Positions 27,975 through 37,504 are shown, counted from the first letter of the stretch. The stretch: DNA of 64,000 nucleotides from Micromonospora sp. CB01531 (GCF_001905095.1 NZ_LWLS01000083.1:62001-126000); one strand, 5' to 3'. Made by a program: numbers and translations. Notes: generated by a model from the letters alone, not told the origin.

Positions 27975-28892
27975 TCAGTCCCGCTCGGCGAGCGTCAGCT
28001 CGATCCCGCCGACCAGGTCGGCGCAGACGTTGTAGACGAACGCGCCCAGCGTGGCGAGCGCGGTGAAGAGCACGACGTTGACCAGGCCGATCAGCGCGGA
28101 GCTCAGGATCACGCCCTTGGCGGTGATCTGGAAGCCGCCTGAGGCGCCCGAGCCGCCACCTGCGTTGACCAGGTCCGTCAGGCTGTCGTTGACGCTCTTG
28201 AACACGCCCATCGCGTCCAGGGCCAGGTAGAGCACCGAGGTGGCCACGACCACCACGATGAAGAGCACCACCGAGACCGCGAACGCGAACTTCATCACGG
28301 ACCAGGGGTCGATCCGCTTGAGGTTCAGCCGGGCCCGGCGCGGTCCGCGCGAAGCGGCCGAGCTTACCGAGGTACGCGCAGCGCGTACCGCCTCACCCAC
28401 GCGAGCGGCCCCGACGGCAGCCGCACCGCTGATCCCCGGCGGCAGGCCGCCACCGTTGGCGGGGCGGCCGGTGGCGCTGGAGCGGGCGCCGTCCGGCGAC
28501 GGCTTGGGCGCGGTGCCGAGACCGGCGCCCACCGTCGGCGGGGTGCCGGGAGTCCCGGGCGACGGCCGGCCCGTACCCGGTGTCTTGATCGCCTGGGTGG
28601 TGCCGGGCTTCGCCGTGGTGACCGACGGCCCGGCCGGGCCGTCGGCGGAGGTCGGGGCGTCGACCGGGGCCTTCTCGGCCTTCTCGCTCGTCCCCGAGTC
28701 CTCCGCGGGCTTGTCCGGCGGCGGTGCCATGCCGGGGGCCCGGGTGAACTTCGGGGCAGGCGCGTCGGCGGGGACCGTGGCCCGGCCCACGGCCGCCCGG
28801 CCCGACGCTGGTGTACCGCCCTGCGCGGCCTCCTCGTCGACCGGGTTGGCCGAGGCCCCCGTGTTCCCCGACTTCGCCTGTGTCTCCGTCAT
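27975..28892 (-). CDS. DUF3566 membrane protein downstream of gyrA
   Basis: 305 residues from ATG 28892. The first ~190 residues are low-complexity Pro/Ala/Gly/Ser/Thr. The DUF3566 domain is C-terminal: RRARLNLKRIDPWSVMKFAFAVSVVLFIVVVVATSVLYLAL (landmarks LKRIDPWSVMKFAF), then a loop and a second helix (GLVNVVLFTALATLGAFVYNV) ending in GGIELTLAERD. DUF3566 proteins lie next to gyrA across actinobacteria, often with DLW-39. Its start overlaps the end of gyrA by a few bases, so both are coupled. Function is unproven. Confidence 0.88.
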   Translation of the reverse strand: MTETQAKSGNTGASANPVDEEAAQGGTPASGRAAVGRATVPADAPAPKFTRAPGMAPPPDKPAEDSGTSEKAEKAPVDAPTSADGPAGPSVTTAKPGTTQAIKTPGTGRPSPGTPGTPPTVGAGLGTAPKPSPDGARSSATGRPANGGGLPPGISGAAAVGAARVGEAVRAARTSVSSAASRGPRRARLNLKRIDPWSVMKFAFAVSVVLFIVVVVATSVLYLALDAMGVFKSVNDSLTDLVNAGGGSGASGGFQITAKGVILSSALIGLVNVVLFTALATLGAFVYNVCADLVGGIELTLAERD

Positions 28893-28895
28893 CAA

Positions 28896-31421
28896 CTAGT
28901 CCTGTTCGTCAGGCTCGTCGGCATTGCGAGCAATTGCCACGATAGTCACGCCGTCCGGGAGGTCCATCAGCTTGACCCCCATTGTGTTCCGGTCACGCGT
29001 ACGGCGTACAGGCTTCACCGGAGTCCGGATGACGCCCCCGTTGCTGGTGATAGCGAAGAGTTCGTCGTCCGGGCTGATCACCGCCGCTCCGACCAGACCG
29101 CCGCGTCGCTCGGTGATCTTCGCAGTCAGCACGCCCTTACCTCCCCGGCCCTGGACCGGGTATTCCTCGATCGGGGTACGTTTCGCGTATCCGCCGTTCG
29201 TCGCGACCAGCACGTCCATGTCCATACCCTCGCGGACGACCTCCATGGCCAGCAGTTCGTCGTCCTCGCTGAACCGCATGCCGATGACACCGGAGGTGGC
29301 GCGGCCCATCGGGCGCAGCGCCTCGTCCGTGGCGTTGAAGCGGATGGCCTGGGCGTTCTTGGACACCAGCAGGAGATCGTCCTCCGGGCTCACCAGGGCA
29401 GCACCGACCAGCTCGTCCTCATCGCGCAGGTTGATCGCGATGATGCCGCCGGAACGGTTGGAGTCGAACTCCTCGAGCCGTGTCTTCTTCACCAGGCCGT
29501 TCTTCGTGGCCAGTACCAGGTAGGGCGCCACCTGGTAGTTCGGAATTTCGATGATCTGCGCGATCTGCTCGTCCGCTTGGAACGCGAGCAGGTTGGCCAC
29601 GTGCTGGCCCTTGGCCACCCTACTGGCTTCGGGAAGCTCGTAGGCCTTGGCCCGGTAGACCCGACCCTTGTTGGTGAAGAACAGGATCCAGTCGTGCGTA
29701 GAGCATACGAAGAAGTGGCTGACGATGTCGTCCTGACGGAGGGTGGCGCCACTGACGCCCTTCCCGCCCCGCCGCTGCGAGCGGTACAGGTCGACCTTGG
29801 TGCGCTTGGCGTACCCGGTGCGAGTGATGGTGACGACCACGTCCTCGCGGGCGATGAGGTCCTCCATCGAGACCTCGCCGTCGAACGGCACGATCTTGGT
29901 ACGCCGGTCGTCGCCCCACTTCGCGACGATCTCGCCCAGCTCCTCGGAGACGATCCTCCGCTGCCGCTCCGGCTTGGCCAGGATGTCCTTGAGGTCGGCG
30001 ATCTCCAGCTCGAGCTTGGCCAGGTCGTCGAGGATCCGCTGCCGCTCCAGGGCGGCCAGCCGGCGCAGCTGCATGTCCAGGATCGCGGTCGCCTGGACCT
30101 CGTCGATCTCCAGCAGCTGGATCAGGCCCTGGCGGGCGTCCTCGACCGTGGGCGAGCGCCGGATCAGGGCGATCACCTCGTCCAGCGCGTCGAGAGCCTT
30201 GGCCAGACCGCGCAGGATGTGCGCCCGCTCCTCCGCCTTGCGCAACCGGAACGCGGTCCGCCGGCGGATGACCTCGATCTGGTGCTCGACGTAGTAGCGG
30301 ATGAACTGGGCCAGGTTGAGCGTGCGCGGCACGCCGTCGACGAGCGCCAGCATGTTGGCGCCGAAGGTCTCCTGGAGCTGGGTGTGCTTGTAGAGGTTGT
30401 TCAGCACCACCTTGGCGACCGCGTCGCGCTTGAGCACCAGGACGATCCGCATACCGGTACGCCCGGAGGACTCGTCGCGGATGTCGGCGATGCCGCCGAG
30501 CTTGCCCTCCTTGATCAGCTCGGCGATCCGCTCGGCGAGGTTGTCCGGGTTGACCTGGTACGGCAGCTCGCTGACCACCAGCGCCGGGCGGCCCCGCTTG
30601 TCCTCCTCGACCTCGACCACGGCCCGCATCCGGATCGAGCCGCGCCCGGTCCGGTACGCGTCCTGGATGCCGGCCTGGCCGACGATCAGACCGTAGGTCG
30701 GGAAGTCCGGGCCCTTTACGATCTCCAGCAGCGCCTCGAGCGTGGTGGGCTCGTCGGCCTCCGGGTGCTCGAGGCACCACTGCACCGCCGCGCCGATCTC
30801 CCGTAGGTTGTGCGGCGGGATCTTGGTGGCCATGCCGACCGCGATGCCCTCGGAGCCGTTGATCAGCAGGTTGGGAATGCGGGACGGCAGGATCGTGGGC
30901 TCCTTGGCCCGGCCGTCGTAGTTGTCCTGCAGGTCGACGGTGTCCTCGTCGATGTCCCGCAGCATCTCCATGGCCAGCGGGTCGAGCTTGCACTCGGTGT
31001 ACCGCATGGCCGCGGCCGGGTCGTTGCCGGGCGAGCCGAAGTTGCCGTTGCCGTCGACCAGCGGGTAGCGCAGCGACCAGGGCTGCGCCATCCGGACCAG
31101 CGCGTCGTAGATGGCCGAGTCGCCGTGCGGGTGGAATTGACCCATCACGTCGCCGACGACTCGGGAGCACTTCACGTAGCCGCGGTCCGGCCGGTAGCCG
31201 GAGTCGAACATGGCGTAGAGGATCTTGCGGTGAACCGGCTTGAGCCCGTCCCGGACGTCCGGCAGGGCCCGCCCGACGATGACGCTCATCGCGTAGTCGA
31301 GGTACGAGCGCTGCATTTCGACCTCGAGGCCGACCGGCTCGATCCGGTCGTGCGCGACGACCGCGGCCGGTGTCTCCGGGGTCTCCGGCTCGTTCGGGGT
31401 GGACTCGGGAGTATCGGTCAC
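28896..31421 (-). CDS. gyrA: DNA gyrase subunit A
   Basis: 841 residues from GTG 31421 (AAGGG six bases upstream). With GyrB it introduces negative supercoils. Catalytic tyrosine is Tyr141 in AAMRYTECKL. The quinolone-determining stretch is HPHGDSAIYD, with Ser102 and Asp106 at the positions equivalent to E. coli Ser83 and Asp87, that is, the sensitive form. The GyrA box YRSQRRGGKGV begins the C-terminal pinwheel domain, which ends in a short acidic tail. It lies 130 nt downstream of gyrB, with several DnaA-box-like repeats between them. Confidence 0.97.
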   Translation of the reverse strand: MTDTPESTPNEPETPETPAAVVAHDRIEPVGLEVEMQRSYLDYAMSVIVGRALPDVRDGLKPVHRKILYAMFDSGYRPDRGYVKCSRVVGDVMGQFHPHGDSAIYDALVRMAQPWSLRYPLVDGNGNFGSPGNDPAAAMRYTECKLDPLAMEMLRDIDEDTVDLQDNYDGRAKEPTILPSRIPNLLINGSEGIAVGMATKIPPHNLREIGAAVQWCLEHPEADEPTTLEALLEIVKGPDFPTYGLIVGQAGIQDAYRTGRGSIRMRAVVEVEEDKRGRPALVVSELPYQVNPDNLAERIAELIKEGKLGGIADIRDESSGRTGMRIVLVLKRDAVAKVVLNNLYKHTQLQETFGANMLALVDGVPRTLNLAQFIRYYVEHQIEVIRRRTAFRLRKAEERAHILRGLAKALDALDEVIALIRRSPTVEDARQGLIQLLEIDEVQATAILDMQLRRLAALERQRILDDLAKLELEIADLKDILAKPERQRRIVSEELGEIVAKWGDDRRTKIVPFDGEVSMEDLIAREDVVVTITRTGYAKRTKVDLYRSQRRGGKGVSGATLRQDDIVSHFFVCSTHDWILFFTNKGRVYRAKAYELPEASRVAKGQHVANLLAFQADEQIAQIIEIPNYQVAPYLVLATKNGLVKKTRLEEFDSNRSGGIIAINLRDEDELVGAALVSPEDDLLLVSKNAQAIRFNATDEALRPMGRATSGVIGMRFSEDDELLAMEVVREGMDMDVLVATNGGYAKRTPIEEYPVQGRGGKGVLTAKITERRGGLVGAAVISPDDELFAITSNGGVIRTPVKPVRRTRDRNTMGVKLMDLPDGVTIVAIARNADEPDEQD

Positions 31422-31457
31422 TGTTAACCCTTATCAGACTCAGAGTCGTGTTCGTGC

Positions 31458-31508
31458 TGTGGATAACGGCTGTGGAAACCGGCCAGACTGTGGATAACTC
31501 TGTGGACC
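31458..31508. other. DnaA-box-like cluster between gyrB and gyrA
   Basis: TGTGGATAA occurs twice (31458-31466, 31489-31497), the reverse of the perfect box TTATCCACA. Related TGTGGAAAC (31471) and TGTGGACC (31501) stand between and after. This is about 7 kb from oriC. Confidence 0.65.
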
Positions 31509-31551
31509 GCCGGGCCGGCCGGTGGATCTCCGGCCGGCCCGGCGGGGTCCG

Positions 31552-33498
31552 TCAGATGTCCAGGAACCGCACGTCCTTGGCGTTGCGTTGGATGAACGAA
31601 CGGCGTGCCTCGACGTCCTCACCCATCAGAACGCTGAACAGCTCGTCGGCGGTTGCGGCGTCGTCGAGCGTCACCTGGCGCAAGGTACGGGTGGCCGGGT
31701 TCATCGTGGTCTCCCACAGCTCGGGGTAGTTCATCTCGCCGAGACCCTTGAACCGCTGGATGTCGTCCGGCTTGGCGTTGGGCTTCTTCTGCTGGCGCAG
31801 CGCGATCAGCCCGTCCCGCTCCCGGTCCGAGTACGCGTACTGGGCGTCGTCGCCCTTCTTGTTCCACTTGATCTTGTAGAGCGGCGGGGCGGCCAGGTAG
31901 ACGTGCCCCAGCTCGACCAGCGGCCGCATGAACCGGAACAGCAGCGTCAGCAGCAGCGTCTGGATGTGCTGGCCGTCCACGTCCGCGTCGGCCATCAGCA
32001 CGATCTTGTGGTAGCGCAGCTTCTCGATGTCGAAGTCGTCGTGGATGCCGGTGCCCAGCGCGGTGATCAGCGCCTGGACCTCGTTGTTCTTCAGCACCCG
32101 GTCGATCCGGGCCTTCTCCACGTTGAGGATCTTGCCGCGGATCGGCAGGATCGCCTGGGTACGCGGGTCGCGGCCCTGCTTGGCGGAGCCGCCCGCCGAG
32201 TCACCCTCGACGATGAAGACCTCGGACTCGCGCGGGTCGGTGGACTGGCAGTCGGCCAGCTTGCCGGGCATCGAGCCGGACTCCAGGAGCGACTTGCGCC
32301 GGGCCAGCTTCCGCGCCTGCTGCGCGGCGATCCGGGCCCGGGCCGCCTGGGACGCCTTGGTGATGATGATCTTCGCCTCGGCCGGGTTCCGGTCGAACCA
32401 GTCGACCAGCGACTCGTTGCAGACCCGCTGCACGAAGCTCTTCACCGGGGTGTTGCCCAGCTTGGTCTTGGTCTGGCCCTCGAACTGCGGGTTCGTCAGC
32501 TTGACCGAGATGATCGCGGCCAGCCCCTCACGGATGTCCTCGCCGGAGAGCCTCTCGTCGCCCTTGAGCAGCTTCTTGTCCGTGCCGTACCGGTTGACGA
32601 CGCTGGTCAACGCGGCCCGGAAGCCCTCCTCGTGGGTGCCGCCCTCGTGCGTGTTGATGTTGTTGGCGAAGGTGTAGACCGACTCGCCGTACGACTCGTT
32701 CCACTGCATGGCGATCTCGACCGACATGCCCTCCTCCTCGGCGCCGAACTCGACCACCGTCTTGTGGATCGGGGTCTTCGACGCGTTGAGGTGCCGGACG
32801 AAGTCGGCGATACCGCCCTCGTAACGGAAGGTCACCTCGCGCGGCTTGCCCTCCTCGGTCTCCTCGACCCGCTCGTCGAGCAGGTGGATGGTGAGGCCAC
32901 GGGTGAGGAAGGCCATCTCCTGCAGGCGCCGGTAGATGGTCTGGAAGTCGAAGTCGACGGTCTCGAAGACGTCCGGGTCGGGCCAGAAGGAGACCGCCGA
33001 GCCGGTGCGGTCGGTCGGCTCACCCTTCTCCAGCGGGGTCGGCTTGGAGTGGTGGTACTGCTGCCGCCAGACGAAGCCGTCCTTGTGGATCTCCACCGCC
33101 ATCTTCGTGGAGAGGGCGTTCACCACGGACACGCCGACGCCGTGCAGACCACCGGAGACCGCGTACGCCTTGCCGTCGAACTTGCCGCCCGCGTGCAGCA
33201 CGGTCAGCGCGACCTCGACACCCGGCTTCTTCAGCTTCGGGTGGAGGTCGACCGGGAAGCCACGCCCGTTGTCGGTGACCCGTACGCCGCCGTCGGCCAG
33301 CAGCACCACGTCGATGGTGTCGCAGTAGCCGGCCAGCGCCTCGTCCACCGCGTTGTCGACGACCTCCCACACGAGGTGGTGCAGACCGCGTTCACCGGTG
33401 GACCCGATGTACATACCGGGCCGCTTCCGGACCGCCTCCAGCCCCTCGAGAACGGTGATCGACTCGGCGCCGTACTTCTTGTTGTCCTCCGCTGCCAC
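31552..33498 (-). CDS. gyrB: DNA gyrase subunit B
   Basis: 648 residues from GTG 33498 (VAAEDNKKYGAESITVLEGLEAVRKRPGMYIGS in part), the start used in relatives as far as I recall; the frame stays open further up but is not conserved-looking. The GHKL ATPase region has VWEVVDNAVDEAL and GGLHGVGVSVVNAL, and the TOPRIM region has IVEGDSAGGSAKQGRD and DADVDGQHI. GyrB supplies ATP hydrolysis for the gyrase. It and GyrA are on the same strand. The gene is divergent from the 184-residue gene at 34115 with a 616 nt spacer. Confidence 0.96.
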   Translation of the reverse strand: MAAEDNKKYGAESITVLEGLEAVRKRPGMYIGSTGERGLHHLVWEVVDNAVDEALAGYCDTIDVVLLADGGVRVTDNGRGFPVDLHPKLKKPGVEVALTVLHAGGKFDGKAYAVSGGLHGVGVSVVNALSTKMAVEIHKDGFVWRQQYHHSKPTPLEKGEPTDRTGSAVSFWPDPDVFETVDFDFQTIYRRLQEMAFLTRGLTIHLLDERVEETEEGKPREVTFRYEGGIADFVRHLNASKTPIHKTVVEFGAEEEGMSVEIAMQWNESYGESVYTFANNINTHEGGTHEEGFRAALTSVVNRYGTDKKLLKGDERLSGEDIREGLAAIISVKLTNPQFEGQTKTKLGNTPVKSFVQRVCNESLVDWFDRNPAEAKIIITKASQAARARIAAQQARKLARRKSLLESGSMPGKLADCQSTDPRESEVFIVEGDSAGGSAKQGRDPRTQAILPIRGKILNVEKARIDRVLKNNEVQALITALGTGIHDDFDIEKLRYHKIVLMADADVDGQHIQTLLLTLLFRFMRPLVELGHVYLAAPPLYKIKWNKKGDDAQYAYSDRERDGLIALRQQKKPNAKPDDIQRFKGLGEMNYPELWETTMNPATRTLRQVTLDDAATADELFSVLMGEDVEARRSFIQRNAKDVRFLDI

Positions 33499-33729
33499 CC
33501 TCGGCCACTTTCTCGCACCGACCACGCCAGGGCGCGGGGCGCGGGTTCGGCGGACAGCACGCGACGTCGGCGCACGTACCGGTCCCCGGATCTCCAGGTC
33601 ACGGATCGCGTACGCCGGGCGCCGCGGTCGCCCGCGGATCGCGATCGGCTCGACCCGATCCGGGACAATGATCAAGGGCCCTGGGGCCCCTGTCCGTCGC
33701 TCCGTGTCGGGTTTTTCGTCTCGCCGTCA

Positions 33730-33735
33730 ATCTTA
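33730..33735 (-). promoter_or_regulatory. Candidate -10 of the gyrB promoter
   Basis: Minus-strand TAAGAT with no clear -35, about 230 nt before the GTG. The rest of 33499-34114 holds no gene that I can support, only this and a dispersed repeat (33832-33923). Confidence 0.3.
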
Positions 33736-33831
33736 CTCTGCGCGCACGACCAAACCGCCACTCGGCACCCCTGCGCGGCGGCTGAGAACTCCGTAGCCGG
33801 CCGAACCGCGCCGTCCGCGACTCCCCCTACA

Positions 33832-33923
33832 CACCAACGACGGCTTCCGGTCGCGGCGGGGCTTCAGGCCGGCCTTCATTCGGTCGGGAACGCCGGAGGC
33901 CGGATCATGGCCGCCAGTCGAGC
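33832..33923 (+). repeat. Dispersed non-coding repeat, copy A
   Basis: Starts ACCAACGACGGCTTCCGG, runs through CTTCATTCGGTCGGGAACG and ends ATGGCCGCCAGTCGAGC. Copies B (54681-54783, minus) and C (62035-62112, minus) share these blocks. Confidence 0.65.
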
Positions 33924-34114
33924 TGAAGCGTCGCTGAGCCCCGATCCAGGGTGCCATCCCATCGGTACCGGCACGTAACCGACCGGGGGTCGCGGCGGGC
34001 CCCGCCGTGCCGTACCTTTGCGGCGCCGCCGCAGCGGTCTTGATCTTTGGCGGACGGAACCGGGACGATCGACCCGATCGGTCCGACAACGCGCTTGGTA
34101 AGAGGTGACGCCAG

Positions 34115-34669
34115 ATGGGGCTGGACAACGTCGCGGTGCACTGGCCTCGGACCGGCCGCTTCTACGACCCGGTCGCGCCGGCCGAGTTCGTCGACTTCGG
34201 CGAGATCGTGGACCTGCCACGGATCTCCGCCCCCACCGCGGCGCTCGCCGAGTTGATCGCCAAGACCGGCACGGTACGCGCGACCGCGTACACCGAGCTG
34301 GTCGACCTGATCCTCGGCCTGGAAAATGTGCTCTACGCCACGGAGAACGCGGCCGAGGACGAGGACCCGGTGATCGACCCGGACGGCTGCTCCTGGATCG
34401 CCGACGGGGTGGAGAAGTTCGTCGCCCGGCACCGGCCGATCGGCGAGGCGGTGACCTTCGAGTCGGTGAGCGAGGTGCTCCGGTCGCTGCTGGGCGACGG
34501 CCGCCTGGCCGAGCAGCAGCTGCGCTGGCTGGACAGCCGGCTCGACCGGCTGCGCGACGAGAACGGCGACCCGCCGCAGTGGAACTTCACCTGCGCCGAG
34601 CTGGGCGTGCTCGCGGCCTTCTACCGGCGCTGCGCCGACCGCGGCTTCGCCGTCTACGCCGACGCCTGA
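34115..34669 (+). CDS. Conserved protein of unknown function beside gyrB
   Basis: 184 residues, ATG with AGAGGTG upstream. It begins MGLDNVAVHWPRTGRFYDPV, then VDFGEIVDLPRI, and is acidic and Leu/Ala-rich, soluble, with no signal or membrane segment. Tryptophans in WIADGVEKFV, LRWLDSRLDRL and QWNFTCAELGVLAAFYRR are evenly spread. No catalytic motif stands out. It is the only plus-strand gene in a run of minus-strand genes between gyrB and dciA, so it has its own promoter. It ends near a convergent hairpin shared with dciA. I do not recognise a family. Confidence 0.78.
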   Translation: MGLDNVAVHWPRTGRFYDPVAPAEFVDFGEIVDLPRISAPTAALAELIAKTGTVRATAYTELVDLILGLENVLYATENAAEDEDPVIDPDGCSWIADGVEKFVARHRPIGEAVTFESVSEVLRSLLGDGRLAEQQLRWLDSRLDRLRDENGDPPQWNFTCAELGVLAAFYRRCADRGFAVYADA

Positions 34670-34710
34670 CCGGCACCTGTTCCCCTGCCGCTGCCCGCCG
34701 GGGGCCCGGC

Positions 34711-34746
34711 CCGCCTCGCTTGATCGACACCAGATCGGCGAGGCGG
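34711..34746. terminator. Hairpin between convergent genes
   Basis: CCGCCTCGC (34711-34719) pairs with GCGAGGCGG (34738-34746); inner GATC pairs extend the stem. It sits between the 184-residue gene and dciA. Confidence 0.7.
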
Positions 34747-34817
34747 CGGGTCGCCACACCCGGAAGCCGGCACCTCGACGAGGTAGCCGTCGACCCCGGC
34801 CGGGCAAAGCCGGACGG

Positions 34818-35447
34818 TCAGCCGTACGTGTCGCGGGGTCCGCGGCCGCGAACCCGGCGCGGGCCGCGCGACCAGGACGGCGCGGCCGGGCCGTGGATGT
34901 GGAGTTTGCGGACCACGTTGTGGCCGACCTCGCGGGCGATCTGCTGAAGCAGTGAGCCGGCGAGCAGCCGGAGCTGGGTCGCCCACGCCGTGGAGCGGGC
35001 CTCCACGGTCAACTCACCGTCCTCGAGCTTGACCGGGCGGCTGTGCTGCGCCACCTCCGGCCCGACCACGCGTTCCCAGGCGCCGAAGACCGTCGCCTCG
35101 GCCGCCGGCTGCTGCCAGCCGCGCGCCTTGACGAGCTTGTCCAGCACCGCACCGAGCGGCTGCGGGTCGCGCGGATCCGGTCCGGGACCGGAGTAACCGC
35201 GCAGCCGCCGCTCGCCGTCCCCGCGTACCGCGCTGCGCCGGCGGGTGGTGGCGGCCGCCTGCCGGCGGGCCTTCGCCGCGTCCAGCACCGCCCGGGCCAG
35301 CTCCGGCCCGGAAGCCCCGGCCGGCGGATCGCCCGCAGCGCTCGGGTCGGCACCACCGGCGCCGTCCGCACCGCCGCCGTCCTCGGGGGTACGCCCACCG
35401 CGTCCCGGCCCCAGCCGGGCCGGCGGGAGCTGGACCTCATCCGACAC
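34818..35447 (-). CDS. dciA: DciA-like helicase-loading protein (DUF721)
   Basis: 209 residues, GTG 35447. After a Pro/Gly/Asp-rich N terminus of about 90 residues, the DUF721 domain runs from 100 to about 190: LGAVLDKLVKARGWQQPAAEATVFGAWERVVGPEVAQHSRPVKLEDGELTVEARSTAWATQLRLL is the region, with landmarks VFGAWERVVG and LTVEARSTAWATQLR. DciA loads or helps the replicative helicase in bacteria that lack DnaC/DnaI. The start overlaps the end of recF by 11 nt. The gene order recF-dciA-gyrB is that of mycobacteria (Rv0003-Rv0005), interrupted here by the 34115 gene on the other strand. Confidence 0.9.
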   Translation of the reverse strand: MSDEVQLPPARLGPGRGGRTPEDGGGADGAGGADPSAAGDPPAGASGPELARAVLDAAKARRQAAATTRRRSAVRGDGERRLRGYSGPGPDPRDPQPLGAVLDKLVKARGWQQPAAEATVFGAWERVVGPEVAQHSRPVKLEDGELTVEARSTAWATQLRLLAGSLLQQIAREVGHNVVRKLHIHGPAAPSWSRGPRRVRGRGPRDTYG

Positions 35448-36570
35448 GGCGCACCGTCCCCTCGCCCACCGCGTACCGGGTGCCGCGCAGGGCCGCCGGC
35501 ACGTCCTCGTCGACCGCGCAGGTCACCAGAAGCTGGCTGGCACCGCCGACCAGCTCGGCCAGCCGCTCCCGGCGGCCGGCGTCCAGCTCGGCGAAGACAT
35601 CGTCCAGCACCAGCATCGGCTCGATGCCGTCGGCGCGCAGCAGGTCGTACCCGGCGAGGCGCAGGGCCAGCGCGTAGGACCAGGACTCGCCGTGGCTGGC
35701 GTACCCCTTGGCCGGCAGCGGGCCGAGGGTGAGCGCCAGGTCGTCGCGGTGCGGGCCGACCAGCGTGGTGCCGCGTTCGATCTCCGCCGACCGGTTCTCG
35801 GTCAGCGCGGCGCGCAGCGCGTCCGCCAGCACCGTACGGTCGGTGGTCGGCTCGGTCAGCTCCACCGACGGCCGGTAGGCGATCCCCGCCGCGCCCTTGC
35901 CCGCGGCCACCGCGTCGTACGCCTTGGCCACGTGCGGGGCGAGCGCGGCGACCAGCTCCAGCCGGGCGGCGAGCAGCTCGGCCCCGTGGTGGGCCAGGTG
36001 GGTGTCCCAGACGGCGAGGGTGGAGAGGTCCCCACCCCGCGACCCGCCCGTCTTGCGGGCCAGGTACGCGGTCCGCAGCAGAGCGTTGCGCTGCTTGACC
36101 ACCCGCTCGTAGTCGGCGCGCACCCCGGCGTACCGGGGCTGCCGGGTAACCAGCAGGTCGTCGAGGTAGCGGCGGCGCTCGGCCGGGTCGCCGCGGACCA
36201 GCTCCAGGTCCTCCGGGGCGAACAGCACCAGCCGGAGCGCGCCCAGCACGTCGCGGGCGCGCCGGGCGGGGGACCGGCCCAGCCGGGCCCGGTTGGCCTT
36301 GCCGGGGACGATCTCCAGCTCGACCAGGAGCTCCCGACCCTCGTGCACCACGGCGCAGCGGATCACCGCCGACGCGGCGCCCATCCGGACCAACGGGGCG
36401 TCCGTGGCGACCCGGTGCGAGTCCAGGGTCGCCACGTAGCCGAGCGCCTCGACCAAATTGGTCTTGCCGACCCCGTTGGGCCCGATCAGCACGTTCGGGC
36501 CCGGCTCCAGGTCGACGCCGACCCGCTCGTACGAGCGGAAGTCGACCAGTTCGAGCCGGCGGACGTACAC
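35437..36570 (-). CDS. recF: DNA replication and repair protein RecF
   Basis: 377 residues, GTG 36570. RecF is an SMC-like ATPase that directs RecA to gaps. Walker A GPNGVGKTNL is at about residues 30-39, a signature YGYASHGESW is near 290, and Walker B is LVLDDVFAELD near 320. The typical N-terminal VRRLELVDFRSYERV is present. No strong ribosome site was seen at its start; it lies 16 nt after gnd on the same strand, so it is read through from dnaN-gnd. Its end overlaps the start of dciA. Confidence 0.95.
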   Translation of the reverse strand: MYVRRLELVDFRSYERVGVDLEPGPNVLIGPNGVGKTNLVEALGYVATLDSHRVATDAPLVRMGAASAVIRCAVVHEGRELLVELEIVPGKANRARLGRSPARRARDVLGALRLVLFAPEDLELVRGDPAERRRYLDDLLVTRQPRYAGVRADYERVVKQRNALLRTAYLARKTGGSRGGDLSTLAVWDTHLAHHGAELLAARLELVAALAPHVAKAYDAVAAGKGAAGIAYRPSVELTEPTTDRTVLADALRAALTENRSAEIERGTTLVGPHRDDLALTLGPLPAKGYASHGESWSYALALRLAGYDLLRADGIEPMLVLDDVFAELDAGRRERLAELVGGASQLLVTCAVDEDVPAALRGTRYAVGEGTVRRVG

Positions 36571-36586
36571 AGGCGGTGGATACCGG

Positions 36587-37465
36587 TCAGCTGGCGCGAC
36601 GGACGACGGCGTGCCCGCCGAACTGCTGGCGCAGCGCGGCGACGGCCTTCATGGCGGGCGAGTCGTCCTGGCGGGACGCGAACCGGGCGAACAGGGAGGC
36701 GGCGATGACGTTCAGCGGCACGGCCAGCCGGACCGCCTCGTCCACCGTCCAGCGGCCCTCGCCGGTGTCCTCGGTGTAGCCGCTCAGCTCGGCGAGCTCC
36801 GGGTCCTCGTCCAGCGCCCGGTCGAGCAGGTCGAGCAGCCAGGAGCGGACCACCGTGCCCTCGCGCCAGGACTTGAAGACGCCCGGCACGTTGGTCACCA
36901 GTTCCGACTTGGCCAACAGCTCGTAGCCCTCGGCGTACGCGTGCATCAGGCCGTACTCGATGCCGTTGTGCACCATCTTGGCGTAGTGGCCGGCGCCGAC
37001 CGGGCCGGCGTGCACGAAGCCGAACTCACCCGCCGGCTTGAGCGCCTCGAAGATCGGCATCAGCCGCTCGACGTGCTCCTGGGCGCCGCCGACCATGAGG
37101 GCGTAGCCGTTCTGCCGGCCCCAGACGCCACCCGAGACGCCGACGTCGATGTAGCCGATGCCCTGCTCGTTGAGGCGCTCGGCGCGTGGGGCGTCGTCGC
37201 TGAACCGGGAGTTGCCACCGTCGATAATGATGTCGCCCTCGCCGAGGACGCCGGCGAGCTCGTCGATGGTGGCGTCGGTGACGCCGGCCGGGACCATCAC
37301 CCAGACCGCACGGGGCGACTCCAGCTTCTCGGCCAGCTCCGCGAGGCTCGCGACGTCGCTCAGTTCCGCGCTGCGGTCGTAACCGACCACCTCATGACCG
37401 GCGGCCCGCAACCGCTCCCGCATGTTGCCGCCCATCCGGCCGAGTCCTACCAGGCCGAGCTGCAT
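36587..37465 (-). CDS. gnd: 6-phosphogluconate dehydrogenase, short NAD-type
   Basis: 292 residues, ATG with GGAGGTAGGAG upstream. It decarboxylates 6-phosphogluconate to ribulose 5-phosphate. Rossmann motif is GLVGLGRMGGNM at residues 5-16; substrate signatures GGNSRFSDDAPR and VGAGHYAKMVHNGIEYG with the catalytic lysine are in order. The length of about 290 and the GLGRMG form fit the short, often NAD-dependent class rather than the ~470-residue enzyme. It sits between dnaN and recF as in many actinobacteria, which couples a pentose-phosphate gene with replication genes. Confidence 0.93.
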   Translation of the reverse strand: MQLGLVGLGRMGGNMRERLRAAGHEVVGYDRSAELSDVASLAELAEKLESPRAVWVMVPAGVTDATIDELAGVLGEGDIIIDGGNSRFSDDAPRAERLNEQGIGYIDVGVSGGVWGRQNGYALMVGGAQEHVERLMPIFEALKPAGEFGFVHAGPVGAGHYAKMVHNGIEYGLMHAYAEGYELLAKSELVTNVPGVFKSWREGTVVRSWLLDLLDRALDEDPELAELSGYTEDTGEGRWTVDEAVRLAVPLNVIAASLFARFASRQDDSPAMKAVAALRQQFGGHAVVRRAS

Positions 37466-37504
37466 CTGCTCCTACCTCCGTACGTCTGTCTTGCTGGGGC
37501 GCGA

